NCBI GenBank assembly: GCA_900468805.1
Contig: UEIF01000027.1
Location: 1-64,000, forward strand
Reading direction: 5' to 3'
Source: Hyphomicrobiales bacterium
GTDB lineage: Bacteria; Pseudomonadota; Alphaproteobacteria; Rhizobiales; Rhizobiaceae
DNA length: 64,000 nt
Shown here: positions 1-7,744 of the stretch, piece by piece
Position numbering within the stretch: position 1 is the first letter of the stretch
How the letters are laid out: each line of letters begins with the position of its first letter
Made by a program: the position numbers and the translations under genes
The notes under the pieces: generated by a model
What the model saw: the letters and a program-made list of their open reading frames with translations, nothing else
The model's database searches: none
Told to the model about the DNA's origin: nothing

Positions 1-1503
1 GCCGGTGCGCGCACCGGCATCGCCTCGATCACCCTGAATGGCGACGGCGTCTTCCGCAATATTCCATCCTATTCGGATGGCTTTGCCATGGAGCTTGCAA
101 AGGCTGCGGGCATCAATGCGACGCATCTGCCGGCAGGCTCCCTCATTCAATCGCTCGGCCCGGCCCGCAGCTACCCCACCGTCTCCTACTATCAGGCGCT
201 GGACCCGAAGAATTTCCTGCCGCCCGATATCTTCAGGGATCGCGTCGTGCTGGTCGGCCTCAGCCTGCAGAACGCCCCCGAGATCGACCAGGGCGGCGCC
301 GATGCCTATGCCACGCCCTATACCGTCCACACCGGCAAGCTGATCTCCGGCGTCGAGGTGCAGGCCACCATCTACGACAATATCGTCCATGGCCTCGCCA
401 TATCCGAAGCCGGACTGCTGCCGGTCGCAACCTGCATCCTTATATCGGTCATTCTGGCTGCTGCCACGGTCTGGAAAGCCACGAGCTGGCGAACGCTGGT
501 CGCCACCGCCGCCGCCGTGCTCGCCTTTGCGGCAGTCAGCTATGCCGGCATCCGCTTCGGCCATGTCTTCGTCTCGCCGCTTGGGCCGACCGTTGCCTTC
601 GTCGCCGTCGCCTTCGGCCAGGCGGCCTTCGATTATACCGAGGAGCGCCGCCAGAAACGCCAGATTACGCTGGCCTTTGCCCAATATATCTCACCCGATC
701 TCGTCAAGCGCCTGTCGAACGATCCTTCGCAGCTGAAACTTGGCGGCGAGCGACGTACCCTGACGGTCCTGTTTTCCGACGTGCGCGGCTTCACCACCAT
801 CGCCGAGACGATGAAGGACGATCCCGAGCAGCTGACGACGCTGATCAACCGCCTGCTGACGCCGCTATCCGATGTCGTCATGGATCACGGTGGCACGATC
901 GACAAATATATGGGCGATTGCATCATGGCCTTCTGGAATGCGCCGCTCGACGACCCCGATCACGCGCTGCACGCGGTGAAAGCGTCGATTGCCATGCAGG
1001 ATGCGATCGGCACGCTGAACCGCGAACTGGAGCGCGAGGCCGTCGCGTCAGGGCGGCCGCTGCATATCCTCAAAATGGGCGTCGGCATCAATACCGGCGA
1101 ATGCATCGTCGGCAATATGGGTTCCACCCGCCGCTTCGACTACTCCTGCCTCGGCGACAGCGTCAATCTCGCCTCTCGTCTGGAAGGTGCTTCGAAGAAT
1201 TACGGCGTCGCCCTGCTGCTCGGCGAGGAAACCGCCCGCCTCATCGGCGAGCGTTACACCGTGGTCGAGCTAGACCGCATCATCGTCAAGGGCCGCACGG
1301 TACCCTCGCCGATCTTCACCGTGCTGCATGACGGTCACCGCACGGCCCTGCGCGAACACGATGCCTTTCTGAATGCGAAATATGCGGACCGGCTCACCAT
1401 CTCCGACCCTGCCTTCGAAACACTGCCGAAAGCCATTCCGGAGCTTTCGGCCTATTACGCGCTGGTGCGCAGCAACCTCGCGCAGGACGATGCTGCTCCA
1501 TAG
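1..1503 (+). CDS. CHASE2-domain adenylate/guanylate cyclase, 5'-truncated by window edge
   Basis: Class III nucleotide cyclase that would make cAMP or cGMP in response to an extracytoplasmic signal. The frame is open from base 1, so the true start lies outside the window and about 500 residues are visible. The first ~115 residues look like the end of a CHASE2 sensor (LPPDIFRDRVVLVG, then ISGVEVQATIYDNI). Three hydrophobic segments follow at about residues 130-210, then the catalytic domain. Both metal-binding aspartates are present (FSDVRGF and KYMGDC), as are the substrate and transition-state residues in FDYSCLGDSVNLASR. The Lys of DKYMGD and the Asp of RFDYS favour adenylate cyclase, but this is inference. 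The stop codon abuts a rhizobial repeat. Confidence 0.93.
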   Translation, partial: AGARTGIASITLNGDGVFRNIPSYSDGFAMELAKAAGINATHLPAGSLIQSLGPARSYPTVSYYQALDPKNFLPPDIFRDRVVLVGLSLQNAPEIDQGGADAYATPYTVHTGKLISGVEVQATIYDNIVHGLAISEAGLLPVATCILISVILAAATVWKATSWRTLVATAAAVLAFAAVSYAGIRFGHVFVSPLGPTVAFVAVAFGQAAFDYTEERRQKRQITLAFAQYISPDLVKRLSNDPSQLKLGGERRTLTVLFSDVRGFTTIAETMKDDPEQLTTLINRLLTPLSDVVMDHGGTIDKYMGDCIMAFWNAPLDDPDHALHAVKASIAMQDAIGTLNRELEREAVASGRPLHILKMGVGINTGECIVGNMGSTRRFDYSCLGDSVNLASRLEGASKNYGVALLLGEETARLIGERYTVVELDRIIVKGRTVPSPIFTVLHDGHRTALREHDAFLNAKYADRLTISDPAFETLPKAIPELSAYYALVRSNLAQDDAAP

Positions 1504-1565
1504 AGCAATTCCAGCAGAACTGCGCAGCGGTTTTGCGTCGGGAATTGCGTGAGAACAAAAAGATG
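1503..1565. repeat. Rhizobial intergenic palindromic repeat, copy 1
   Basis: A ~63-nt element beginning AGAGCAATTCCAGCA, with GCAATTCC and GGAATTGC as hairpin arms around an inner CGGTTTTGCG core. It closely matches the copy at 5524-5587. Elements of this kind are dispersed in Rhizobium intergenic regions. It starts at the stop codon of the cyclase gene. Confidence 0.8.
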
Positions 1566-1667
1566 GTGCACTTTCCCCTGGTCGCCTTTTGAGTCTAGGA
1601 TGCCGCCAGACTCTTTGGACAGACCACTCGTCCGATCGCTATCCCGTAACAGCCGAGAAGTCCCATC

Positions 1668-2360
1668 ATGTCCCTGCCTGCCACAGTCATCCCCCTGCCG
1701 CAGCCCGTTCTCCTGCCCGTCGAAGGCAGCGCCGAGGCCTTCCCGGTCCGCCGCGTCTATTGCGTCGGCCGCAACTACGCCGACCACGCCATCGAAATGG
1801 GCCATGACCCGAGCCGCGAGCCGCCCTTCTTCTTCCAGAAGAACGCCGACAACCTGTTTTCCGGCAAGGATTTTCCCTATCCGCCGCTGTCATCGGATGT
1901 GCATTTCGAGGTCGAATGCGTGCTGGCGCTGAAGGCCGGCGGCGCCGATATTCCGGCAGAAAAGGCGCTCGACTGCATCTATGGCTACGCCGTCGGCATC
2001 GATTTCACCCGCCGCGACCTGCAGGCCGAAGCCAAGAAGCTCGGTCGCCCGTGGGAGCTCGCCAAGGCCTTCGAACATTCCGCCCCGGTCTCGCCCATCG
2101 TGCCGGCAGGCCGCCTCGGCCATCCCACTGATGGCCGCGTCTGGCTGGAGGTGAACGGCGTCAAAAAGCAGGATGGCGACTTGAACCAGATGATCTGGAA
2201 AGTCCCGGAAATCATTGCGGAGCTTTCGAAACTCTTCGTTCTCGCCCCCGGCGATGTCATCATGACCGGCACCCCCGCCGGCGTCGCCGCCATCAACAAG
2301 GGCGACAGCATCTCCTGCGGCGTCGACGGCATCGCGACGCTGTCGCTGAAAGTGGTTTGA
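1668..2360 (+). CDS. Fumarylacetoacetate hydrolase-family protein
   Basis: A 230-residue cytosolic enzyme of the FAH superfamily, whose members hydrolyse or decarboxylate diketo acids with a divalent metal (fumarylpyruvate, acylpyruvate and related compounds). Family landmarks are YCVGRNYADHAIEMG, the metal-binding glutamates in HFEVECVLAL, GIDFTRRDLQ, and the C-terminal GDVIMTGTPAGV. Length is normal for the single-domain fumarylpyruvate-hydrolase type. The start at 1668 has only a weak ribosome site. A gamma carbonic anhydrase gene follows after 10 nt, so the two are probably co-transcribed. The exact substrate cannot be read from sequence. Confidence 0.9.
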   Translation: MSLPATVIPLPQPVLLPVEGSAEAFPVRRVYCVGRNYADHAIEMGHDPSREPPFFFQKNADNLFSGKDFPYPPLSSDVHFEVECVLALKAGGADIPAEKALDCIYGYAVGIDFTRRDLQAEAKKLGRPWELAKAFEHSAPVSPIVPAGRLGHPTDGRVWLEVNGVKKQDGDLNQMIWKVPEIIAELSKLFVLAPGDVIMTGTPAGVAAINKGDSISCGVDGIATLSLKVV

Positions 2361-2370
2361 GGAGGCGAAA

Positions 2371-2901
2371 ATGGCGATCTATGCGCTCGCAGGTGTAAGA
2401 CCGAAACTACCACCCCACGGCACCTTCTGGATCGCCCCCGATGCGCATGTGATCGGCCATGTGGAACTTGCCGAACAGGTCGGCGTGTGGTTCGGCGCGG
2501 TGCTGCGCGGCGACAACGAACCCATCGTCATCGGCAAGGCCACCAATCTTCAGGAAGGCGTCATGGTCCACACCGACCCCGGCTTCCCCACCACGATCGG
2601 CGAAATGTGCACCATCGGCCACCACGCCATCATCCACGGCTGCACGATCGGCAACAATTCGCTCATCGGCATGGGCGCCACCATCCTGAACGGCGCCAGA
2701 ATCGGCAACAACTGCCTCGTCGGCGCCAATGCGCTCGTCACCGAAGGCAAGGAATTCCCCGACAATTCGCTCATCGTCGGCTCGCCCGCCAAGGCAATCC
2801 GCACGCTCGACGACGAGGCGGCCGCAAAGATCGCCGAGTCCGCGAGAAAATATGTCGGCAACTGGCAGCGTTTTGCGCGGGATCTCGAGCGGATCGACTG
2901 A
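2371..2901 (+). CDS. Gamma carbonic anhydrase-family hexapeptide-repeat protein
   Basis: A 176-residue left-handed beta-helix protein of the gamma-CA/YrdA-like type. Repeated hexapeptides (IGNNSLIGMGATI, IGNNCLVGANALV) are obvious, and the histidines typical of the metal site occur at MVHTD and GHHAIIHGC. It starts after a strong GGAGG. Whether it hydrates CO2 or is an inactive family member is unknown. A decayed copy of its 3' end lies at 6003-6224. Confidence 0.9.
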   Translation: MAIYALAGVRPKLPPHGTFWIAPDAHVIGHVELAEQVGVWFGAVLRGDNEPIVIGKATNLQEGVMVHTDPGFPTTIGEMCTIGHHAIIHGCTIGNNSLIGMGATILNGARIGNNCLVGANALVTEGKEFPDNSLIVGSPAKAIRTLDDEAAAKIAESARKYVGNWQRFARDLERID

Positions 2902-2958
2902 AATCGACCGCGGGCGGATCGCAGGCGACCGCGGGAGGATCTGGCAGCGAGCCGGTTT

Positions 2959-3657
2959 TCAGTCTGTCGTTGCGGCGAGAACCCTGCCGCCTTCCGGCTC
3001 CTGGACGATAATAGCGCTCTTGAGGTCGCCGGTTGCAGCCGGGATCGGCAGCTTCAGCATCTTGCCGTCCCAGGTGCCGAGACGCGTCAGCTCGTGCACG
3101 ACATGAGCGTGCGGCAATGTCTCGCCGGCATTCTCGCCTCTGGCGACCGGAACCTCCACGGTGTCCGGAGCATAGCGGACGAGCCACACGTCGGCGGCAG
3201 TGGTCCGGCCCTTCGCAGCGTCGATGAGAGCCACGTTCCGGGCTAGCGCGATCCCGGGGCCGGACAGTGCGGGCTCGGACGCGATCACGCGCCGGATCTC
3301 GTTCAGATCATAGCCGACGGTCGACTGGTGGCCGTTGACCACCATCTGCGGCGTGAAAGGGCCGGATTGGCCGAGTGCGGGCTCGTAGGTCACCTGCCGG
3401 TCGGTGAATTCCTTCTTCCCAAAGATGTCCTTCCATCCGAGATAGTCCCAATAAGTCACCGAGAAGCTCAGGGCGAGCACGTTCGGATCATTGCTGAGCC
3501 TGACGAGATTGGCATTGGCCGGAGGGCATGAGGAACAGCCCTGGCTGGTGAACAGTTCGACGACCGCTGGCGACTGCCCAGCGGAGGCCTGAGCGGTGGA
3601 ACCAAAAGCGAAGACTGCTGCGATGACAGCAAGATTGAACGCGGCTGAATGTTTCAT
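2959..3657 (-). CDS. Secreted DUF1223-family protein with CSSC motif
   Basis: A 232-residue exported protein. The start at 3657 (MKHSAAFNLAV) gives a clean Sec signal peptide ending near AQASA, whereas an upstream in-frame ATG at 3711 would put an arginine-rich stretch in front. The mature protein begins VVELFTSQGCSSCPPAN, a thioredoxin-like fold with a CxxC pair typical of DUF1223. Function in the family is not established; a periplasmic thiol-redox role is inference. It is divergent from the cytochrome b/molybdoenzyme pair, and both sides carry a TGTAAC-N17-CGNA element. Confidence 0.85.
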   Translation of the reverse strand: MKHSAAFNLAVIAAVFAFGSTAQASAGQSPAVVELFTSQGCSSCPPANANLVRLSNDPNVLALSFSVTYWDYLGWKDIFGKKEFTDRQVTYEPALGQSGPFTPQMVVNGHQSTVGYDLNEIRRVIASEPALSGPGIALARNVALIDAAKGRTTAADVWLVRYAPDTVEVPVARGENAGETLPHAHVVHELTRLGTWDGKMLKLPIPAATGDLKSAIIVQEPEGGRVLAATTD

Positions 3658-3692
3658 GGCGGTGCTCCCTGATGATCTGCATCTCGCTCTCC

Positions 3693-3719
3693 TTCGCAGG
3701 TGGAACGCCATTCGTTACA
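3693..3719 (-). promoter_or_regulatory. Candidate ECF-sigma-type promoter for the DUF1223 gene
   Basis: On the minus strand TGTAAC (3719-3714) is followed by 17 nt and CGAA (3696-3693), about 35 nt before the ATG at 3657. An AAC-type -35 with a CG-type -10 is characteristic of extracytoplasmic-function sigma promoters. The assignment is inference from motif and spacing. Confidence 0.4.
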
Positions 3720-3822
3720 GCCTCACGCATTTGTGACGGCATCGGCCGGATGCCGAAAGGCCGCGCCGTCGGCCTTTCCCGGCGACAGGCTCCCGGCTGC
3801 AAAGAAAAAACTTCGGGACACC

Positions 3823-3849
3823 TGTAACAAATCCCGCGTCGCCTACGTA
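3823..3849 (+). promoter_or_regulatory. Candidate ECF-sigma-type promoter for the cytochrome b gene
   Basis: TGTAAC (3823-3828), 17 nt, then CGTA (3846-3849), about 43 nt before the start codon at 3892. It has the same -35 hexamer and spacer as the element facing the DUF1223 gene, suggesting one alternative sigma factor drives both. No sigma factor gene is visible in the window. Confidence 0.4.
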
Positions 3850-3891
3850 CAGGCTGTAGGAACGCGACGGTACCGGACATCGAAAACGATC

Positions 3892-4752
3892 ATGGCGACA
3901 CTCGACGATCACAGCCAGGCCACACCGACAGGCCCGATGACAACAGTCATTCGCCGGCACTCGCTGGCGACCCGCCTTACACACTGGGTCAACGTTCTCT
4001 GTCTCAGCCTGCTTTTGATGAGCGGGCTGCAGATTTTCAATGCCCATCCGGCGCTTTACTGGGGCCAGTACGGTGCGGATGCAGATCCGTCATGGCTGTC
4101 GATAAGTGCCGTCGAAGAGGATGGCGGCACCCGGGGCGTGCTTCGCATCGGCAATCTGCAGATCACGACAACAGGCATTCTCGGCGTTTCGGGAACGGGC
4201 GATGACGCGACCGAGCGTGGCTTCCCTTCCTGGCTCACCATTCCGAGCTATCAGGATCTCGCAACCGGCCGCCGCTGGCATCTGTTCTTTGCCTGGCTAT
4301 TCGTCATCAACGGATCAATCTATGCGCTCATCGGCTTTCTGTCAGGCCATTTCCGCCGCGATCTGGCGCCGAGCAGCGAAGAGATCTCGCCGCACCATCT
4401 GGGGCAGGAGATCGCCGACCACGCGCGCCTGCGCTTCCCCAAGGGTGAAAAGGCAAGGCGTTACAATGTGCTGCAGAAGCTCGCCTACCTGATCGTCATC
4501 TTCATCCTGCTGCCGCTGATGTTTGCAACGGGCTTGACCATGTCACCCGGCATCGACGCCGGCTATCCCTTCCTACTCGACCTCTTCGGCGGCAGGCAAT
4601 CGGCCCGGTCGATCCACTTCATCTGCGCCTGGTCGATCGTCCTCTTCGTTTTCGTGCATGTCGCAATGGTGATCCTGTCCGGCCTCTGGAACAACATGCG
4701 CTCGATGATAACGGGCCGTTACGTGATCGAAACCGAAAGGGACGATCGATGA
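3892..4752 (+). CDS. Cytochrome b561-like membrane subunit partnering the molybdoenzyme
   Basis: A 286-residue integral membrane protein of the bacterial cytochrome b561 family. Conserved features are RLTHWVNVLCLSLLLMSG (first helix, haem His), HLFFAWLFVINGSIY, LAYLIVIFILLPLMFATG and SIHFICAWSIVLFVFVH, giving four or five membrane segments with paired histidines. It would pass quinol electrons to the periplasmic oxidoreductase encoded next, whose gene overlaps it by ATGA. I chose the ATG at 3892 because a longer in-frame start at 3700 would add 64 arginine-rich residues and run through the probable promoter. It is not an MsrQ-type protein; it is longer and has a different fold. Confidence 0.88.
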   Translation: MATLDDHSQATPTGPMTTVIRRHSLATRLTHWVNVLCLSLLLMSGLQIFNAHPALYWGQYGADADPSWLSISAVEEDGGTRGVLRIGNLQITTTGILGVSGTGDDATERGFPSWLTIPSYQDLATGRRWHLFFAWLFVINGSIYALIGFLSGHFRRDLAPSSEEISPHHLGQEIADHARLRFPKGEKARRYNVLQKLAYLIVIFILLPLMFATGLTMSPGIDAGYPFLLDLFGGRQSARSIHFICAWSIVLFVFVHVAMVILSGLWNNMRSMITGRYVIETERDDR

Positions 4753-5525
4753 CCTTCTCCATCACACGCCGCCACCTGTTGATCGGATCGGCTGCCGGCC
4801 TCGGTGCATTCGGCCTGACCGGCTGCGACGATGTCGTCCAGAACGCCAATGTCCAGTCCGTTCTCGAAATGGCCGAGACGCTGACGATGAAAAGCCAGCG
4901 GCTACTCGTTCCCAAGGACAAGCTGGCGCGCGAATTTTCCGAAGCCGATATCTCGCCGACATTCCGGCCGAACGGCACGAGCCAGCCCGACAGCGAAGCC
5001 TATGCGCAGATGATGGAAACCGGCTTCGCCGACTGGCGACTGAAGATTGACGGGCTGGTAGAGCGTCCCGTCGAGCTTTCGCTCGCAGACCTCAAGAAGC
5101 TGCCCTCACGCACCCAGATCACCCGTCACGACTGCGTCGAGGGCTGGAGCGCCATCGGCAAGTGGACGGGCGCGCCCCTCGGACCACTGCTGCAGAGCGT
5201 GGGGCTGAAGCCTGAGGCCCGCTATGCCGTCTTCTACTGCGCAGACCAGCTCGAACAGACGCTGGACGGCAGCGGAACCTACTACGAGAGCATCGATCTC
5301 ATCGACGCCTTCCACCCGCAGACCATCCTCGCCTACCAGATGAACGGCAAGGATCTGGAGGTCGCCCACGGCGCCCCGCTTCGCCTGCGCGTCGAGCGCC
5401 ACCTTGGCTACAAGCATGCCAAATACCTGATGCGGATCGAGATGAAGGACAGCTTCGCCGGCCTGTGGGGCGCCAAGGGCGGCTTCTGGGAAGACCGGGG
5501 CTACGAGTGGTACGCGGGAATCTAG
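4749..5525 (+). CDS. Tat-exported molybdopterin-dependent oxidoreductase (sulfite oxidase/MsrP-like)
   Basis: A 258-residue periplasmic molybdoenzyme of the sulfite-oxidase fold. The N-terminus has a twin-arginine signal (ITRRHLLIGSAAGL) running into LTGC, a plausible lipobox with Cys26. The molybdenum-ligating cysteine is Cys129 in TRHDCVEGWSAIGKW. A conserved C-terminal stretch includes HGAPLRLRVERHLGYKHAKY. Relatives include the YedY/MsrP methionine sulfoxide reductases and other sulfite-oxidase-like enzymes. The next gene encodes a methionine-packed exported protein, which favours an MsrP-like role; this is inference. Confidence 0.88.
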   Translation: MTFSITRRHLLIGSAAGLGAFGLTGCDDVVQNANVQSVLEMAETLTMKSQRLLVPKDKLAREFSEADISPTFRPNGTSQPDSEAYAQMMETGFADWRLKIDGLVERPVELSLADLKKLPSRTQITRHDCVEGWSAIGKWTGAPLGPLLQSVGLKPEARYAVFYCADQLEQTLDGSGTYYESIDLIDAFHPQTILAYQMNGKDLEVAHGAPLRLRVERHLGYKHAKYLMRIEMKDSFAGLWGAKGGFWEDRGYEWYAGI

Positions 5526-5587
5526 AGCAATTCCAGCAAAAGTGCGTAGCGGTTTTGCGTCCGGAATTGCGTGAAAACAAAGAGATA
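5524..5587. repeat. Rhizobial intergenic palindromic repeat, copy 2
   Basis: Nearly identical to the element at 1503-1565 (AGAGCAATTCCAGCAAAAG, then the GGTTTTGCG core and GGAATTGCGTG). As with copy 1, it begins at the stop codon of the upstream gene. It runs directly into a 13-bp-stem hairpin. Confidence 0.8.
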
Positions 5588-5625
5588 GAGTGTTTCCGTG
5601 ATTCGAAGAAAAACGGAAACACTCT
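5587..5625 (+). terminator. Strong hairpin after the molybdoenzyme gene
   Basis: A perfect 13-bp stem, AGAGTGTTTCCGT (5587-5599) and ACGGAAACACTCT (5613-5625), with a 13-nt loop. There is no long T tract, so it could end transcription, stabilise the upstream mRNA, or simply be the tail of the repeat. Confidence 0.5.
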
Positions 5626-5687
5626 AGGCACTTGCGCCTGCGGACAGTCTTGCAAAGGGCAATGGCGCCCACAAGGAGGAGAAGGTC

Positions 5688-5957
5688 ATGTTGAAATACA
5701 CAGTAGCAGCAATCGTCCTGGCAGCTTCCGCGCTGCCCGTCTTTGCACAGGACGCGATGATGTCGGCGAAATGCGACAAGGCTTCCATGATGAAAATGGA
5801 GGCCAACATGGATGCCATGAAGGATCCTGCCATGAAGACAAAGAAGGAAATGGCGTCCAAGGAAATGATGATGGCCAAGGATTCCATGAAGGCCAACAAG
5901 ATGGAAGAATGCAAGATGCACATGGAAAAAGCCATGAAAAGCATGACCAACATGTGA
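5688..5957 (+). CDS. Small exported methionine-rich protein (MrpX-like)
   Basis: An 89-residue protein with a Sec signal (MLKYTVAAIVLAASALPVFA, cleavage before QDA). The mature part is almost entirely Met, Lys, Ala, Glu and Asp. Twenty of 89 residues are methionine, with runs such as KEMMMAKDSMKANKM, and there are two cysteines. Ribosome site AAGGAGGAGAAGG is very strong, implying high expression. It lies 162 nt after the molybdoenzyme gene. Met/Lys-rich peptides of this composition are known as sacrificial oxidant scavengers repaired by YedY-type enzymes (MrpX of Azospira). Copper or silver binding through thioether clusters is the alternative. Function here is inferred from composition and neighbours. 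Confidence 0.8.
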   Translation: MLKYTVAAIVLAASALPVFAQDAMMSAKCDKASMMKMEANMDAMKDPAMKTKKEMASKEMMMAKDSMKANKMEECKMHMEKAMKSMTNM

Positions 5958-6002
5958 AGCGTGTCAGAGCGATGCGGGCGGCCCTGGGGCTGCCCGTTCC
6001 GG

Positions 6003-6224
6003 CATCGGCATGAACGCCGCTGCACGATCGGCAACTGCCTCGTCGGCGCCAATGCGCTCATCACCGAAGGCAAGGAATTCCCCGACAATTCCCTGATCGT
6101 CGGCACACCGGCCAAGGCCATCCGCACGCTGGACGACGAGGCAGTCGCGAAGATCACCCGATCCGCGAAGAAATATGTCGGCAACTGGCAGCGCTTTGTG
6201 CGGGATCTGGAGCGGATCGATTAG
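6003..6224 (+). pseudogene. Fragment of a gamma carbonic anhydrase gene (3' end only)
   Basis: The last ~220 nt closely match the 3' third of the intact gene at 2371-2901, including GANALITEGKEFPDNSLIVG and the end WQRFVRDLERID, with a different stop (TAG instead of TGA). Relative to the intact gene the fragment lacks the first two thirds and has small internal deletions at the repeated IGN hexapeptide coding units. A GTG-initiated frame from 5961 runs into it, but the fold could not form from so few turns. Best read as a duplicated and decayed copy. Confidence 0.75.
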
Positions 6225-6388
6225 CTTATGCCGGATATGGGCAAAGCAGCTCTGATGCGTCGGCGCAATCCGTCGGGCGAGCGACGCTCGGGCTGCCCGA
6301 GACGCTGGGGAAGCCCATTGGTATGCGTGGAACATCTGGCGTCCGCACGCCGACGCTGGCATAAATGAGCTTCATCGAGGGAGGCATC

Positions 6389-7162
6389 ATGATGCAGAAG
6401 AACGCGCCGGACTTCAGCCTTGCGGGCAAGGTGACTTTGGTGACGGGAGCGAGCCGTGGCATCGGTCGAGCTTGCGCACTTGCCTGTGCCGCAGCAGGCT
6501 CCGATATTGTTGTGGGGGTCCGTGATGTCGCAGCCTCGGCGGGCCTCGTTGCCGAACTCGAGGGCACGGGACGAAAAGTTCTCGCGGTTGAACTGGACAT
6601 TCCCAATAAGGCCCATATCGCACAAGCCGTCGACGCGGCGCTTGCTACGTTCGGTCGGATCGACGTCCTCGTCAACAATGTCGGCGTGGCTCCGGGCAAT
6701 CTTGCGGAACTCGTTGAGGAGAAAGACCTTGACGAGATACTCGATGTCAACGTCAAGGGCACCTTTCTGATGACGCAGGCCGTTGGCCGTCACATGATCA
6801 AGCGCAATGGGGGCCGGATCATCAACATCAGCTCACAGGCCGGTACCGTGGCTCTGCGTGGCGAGGCAATCTATTGCATGAGCAAGGCGGCAATCAATCA
6901 CCTCACGCGCTGCCTTGCAGCCGAATGGGCACGCTACGATATCACCGTAAATACCGTATCGCCGACGTTCATTCACACCGACGGTACAGCGCCTTTTCTA
7001 TCCGATGCCGACAATCGCAAAGCAACGCTCGGTCACATTCCACTCGGCCGGATCGGTGAAACCGATGATGTGGTGGGTGCCGTAGTCTTCCTTGCATCTC
7101 CGGCTGCGAGCCTGATCACCGGCGCAAACCTGCTGGTGGACGGTGGATGGTCCGTCGCCTGA
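6389..7162 (+). CDS. SDR-family oxidoreductase
   Basis: A classical short-chain dehydrogenase/reductase of ~257 residues. It has TGASRGIG (NAD(P) binding), NNVGVAPG, the catalytic Ser in ISSQAG, the YCMSKAA active-site Tyr/Lys, and a C-terminal GANLLVDGGWSVA. GAGGGAGG at 6377-6384 sits before an ATGATG, so 6389 or 6392 is the start rather than the ATG at 6365. Substrate is not predictable. The gene stands alone between two gene-fragment regions. Confidence 0.88.
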   Translation: MMQKNAPDFSLAGKVTLVTGASRGIGRACALACAAAGSDIVVGVRDVAASAGLVAELEGTGRKVLAVELDIPNKAHIAQAVDAALATFGRIDVLVNNVGVAPGNLAELVEEKDLDEILDVNVKGTFLMTQAVGRHMIKRNGGRIINISSQAGTVALRGEAIYCMSKAAINHLTRCLAAEWARYDITVNTVSPTFIHTDGTAPFLSDADNRKATLGHIPLGRIGETDDVVGAVVFLASPAASLITGANLLVDGGWSVA

Positions 7163-7254
7163 GCCGAGGCGGCCCCTGCAGCAAAAATCCTATGCAAACG
7201 AGAGCAACTACTCGTGCTGCCTCCCCTCCTGCCTCCCATCTGGGGTTTGGCGGC

Positions 7255-7737
7255 CTATCGCTGCAGTTTTGGGCGCACGGTGATTTGCACGCCGGCCGCA
7301 TTCGTCACGCGCGCTTGCGCGGTCACCCGATCGAGCAAGTCCTGGCGGAAAGGCGGGGGATCGCCTGGATTGACGAACAGCTTGCCGAAATTGACCGCGA
7401 TGTGCTTTCGGTCGATTTCCCTCACGATCCGTTTGCACTGCTTGATGTCTGCCTCGTAGGCGGCGTCCATGACCAGCTCGACCGCCATGACGCTGAGGTC
7501 GTTGGTCTGGTCGTAGCCGCGCCGAGCCCAGTCCTCCACCGTCGGCGATGCGCCAGGCGGCGTCAGCGGCGGGTCGCCCACGAAGGCAAAGACGGCGCGC
7601 ACCTTGCCGAAGTAAACCCCGTTGCCGTCCTCGTTCCACACCTCCAGCACCGGGCCGGCAGAACGATATTTCAGCGTTCCGTTGCCGCCGGTGTCTCTAG
7701 CAGCACTTTCCTCCGCAACTGACGCGGCTGCCACCAT
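7255..7737 (-). CDS. Uncharacterised protein, possibly a truncated remnant
   Basis: An open frame of 160 codons with a protein-like sequence (LEVWNEDGNGVYFGKVRAVF, VNFGKLFVNPGDPPPFRQDL, ARVTNAAGVQITVRP), which I do not recognise. There is no signal peptide or membrane segment. The first ~20 residues look like non-coding read-through, and the ATG at 7737 sits only 7 nt after the stop of a SnoaL-gene fragment, so the 5' end may be lost. The opposite strand is also open here, so coding status is moderate. Confidence 0.5.
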   Translation of the reverse strand: MVAAASVAEESAARDTGGNGTLKYRSAGPVLEVWNEDGNGVYFGKVRAVFAFVGDPPLTPPGASPTVEDWARRGYDQTNDLSVMAVELVMDAAYEADIKQCKRIVREIDRKHIAVNFGKLFVNPGDPPPFRQDLLDRVTAQARVTNAAGVQITVRPKLQR

Positions 7738-7744
7738 TCAGGGC

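Noticed and set aside
5587..5625. Hairpin considered as a classical Rho-independent terminator
   Set aside because: No T tract follows; it is kept only as a possible terminator or repeat tail.
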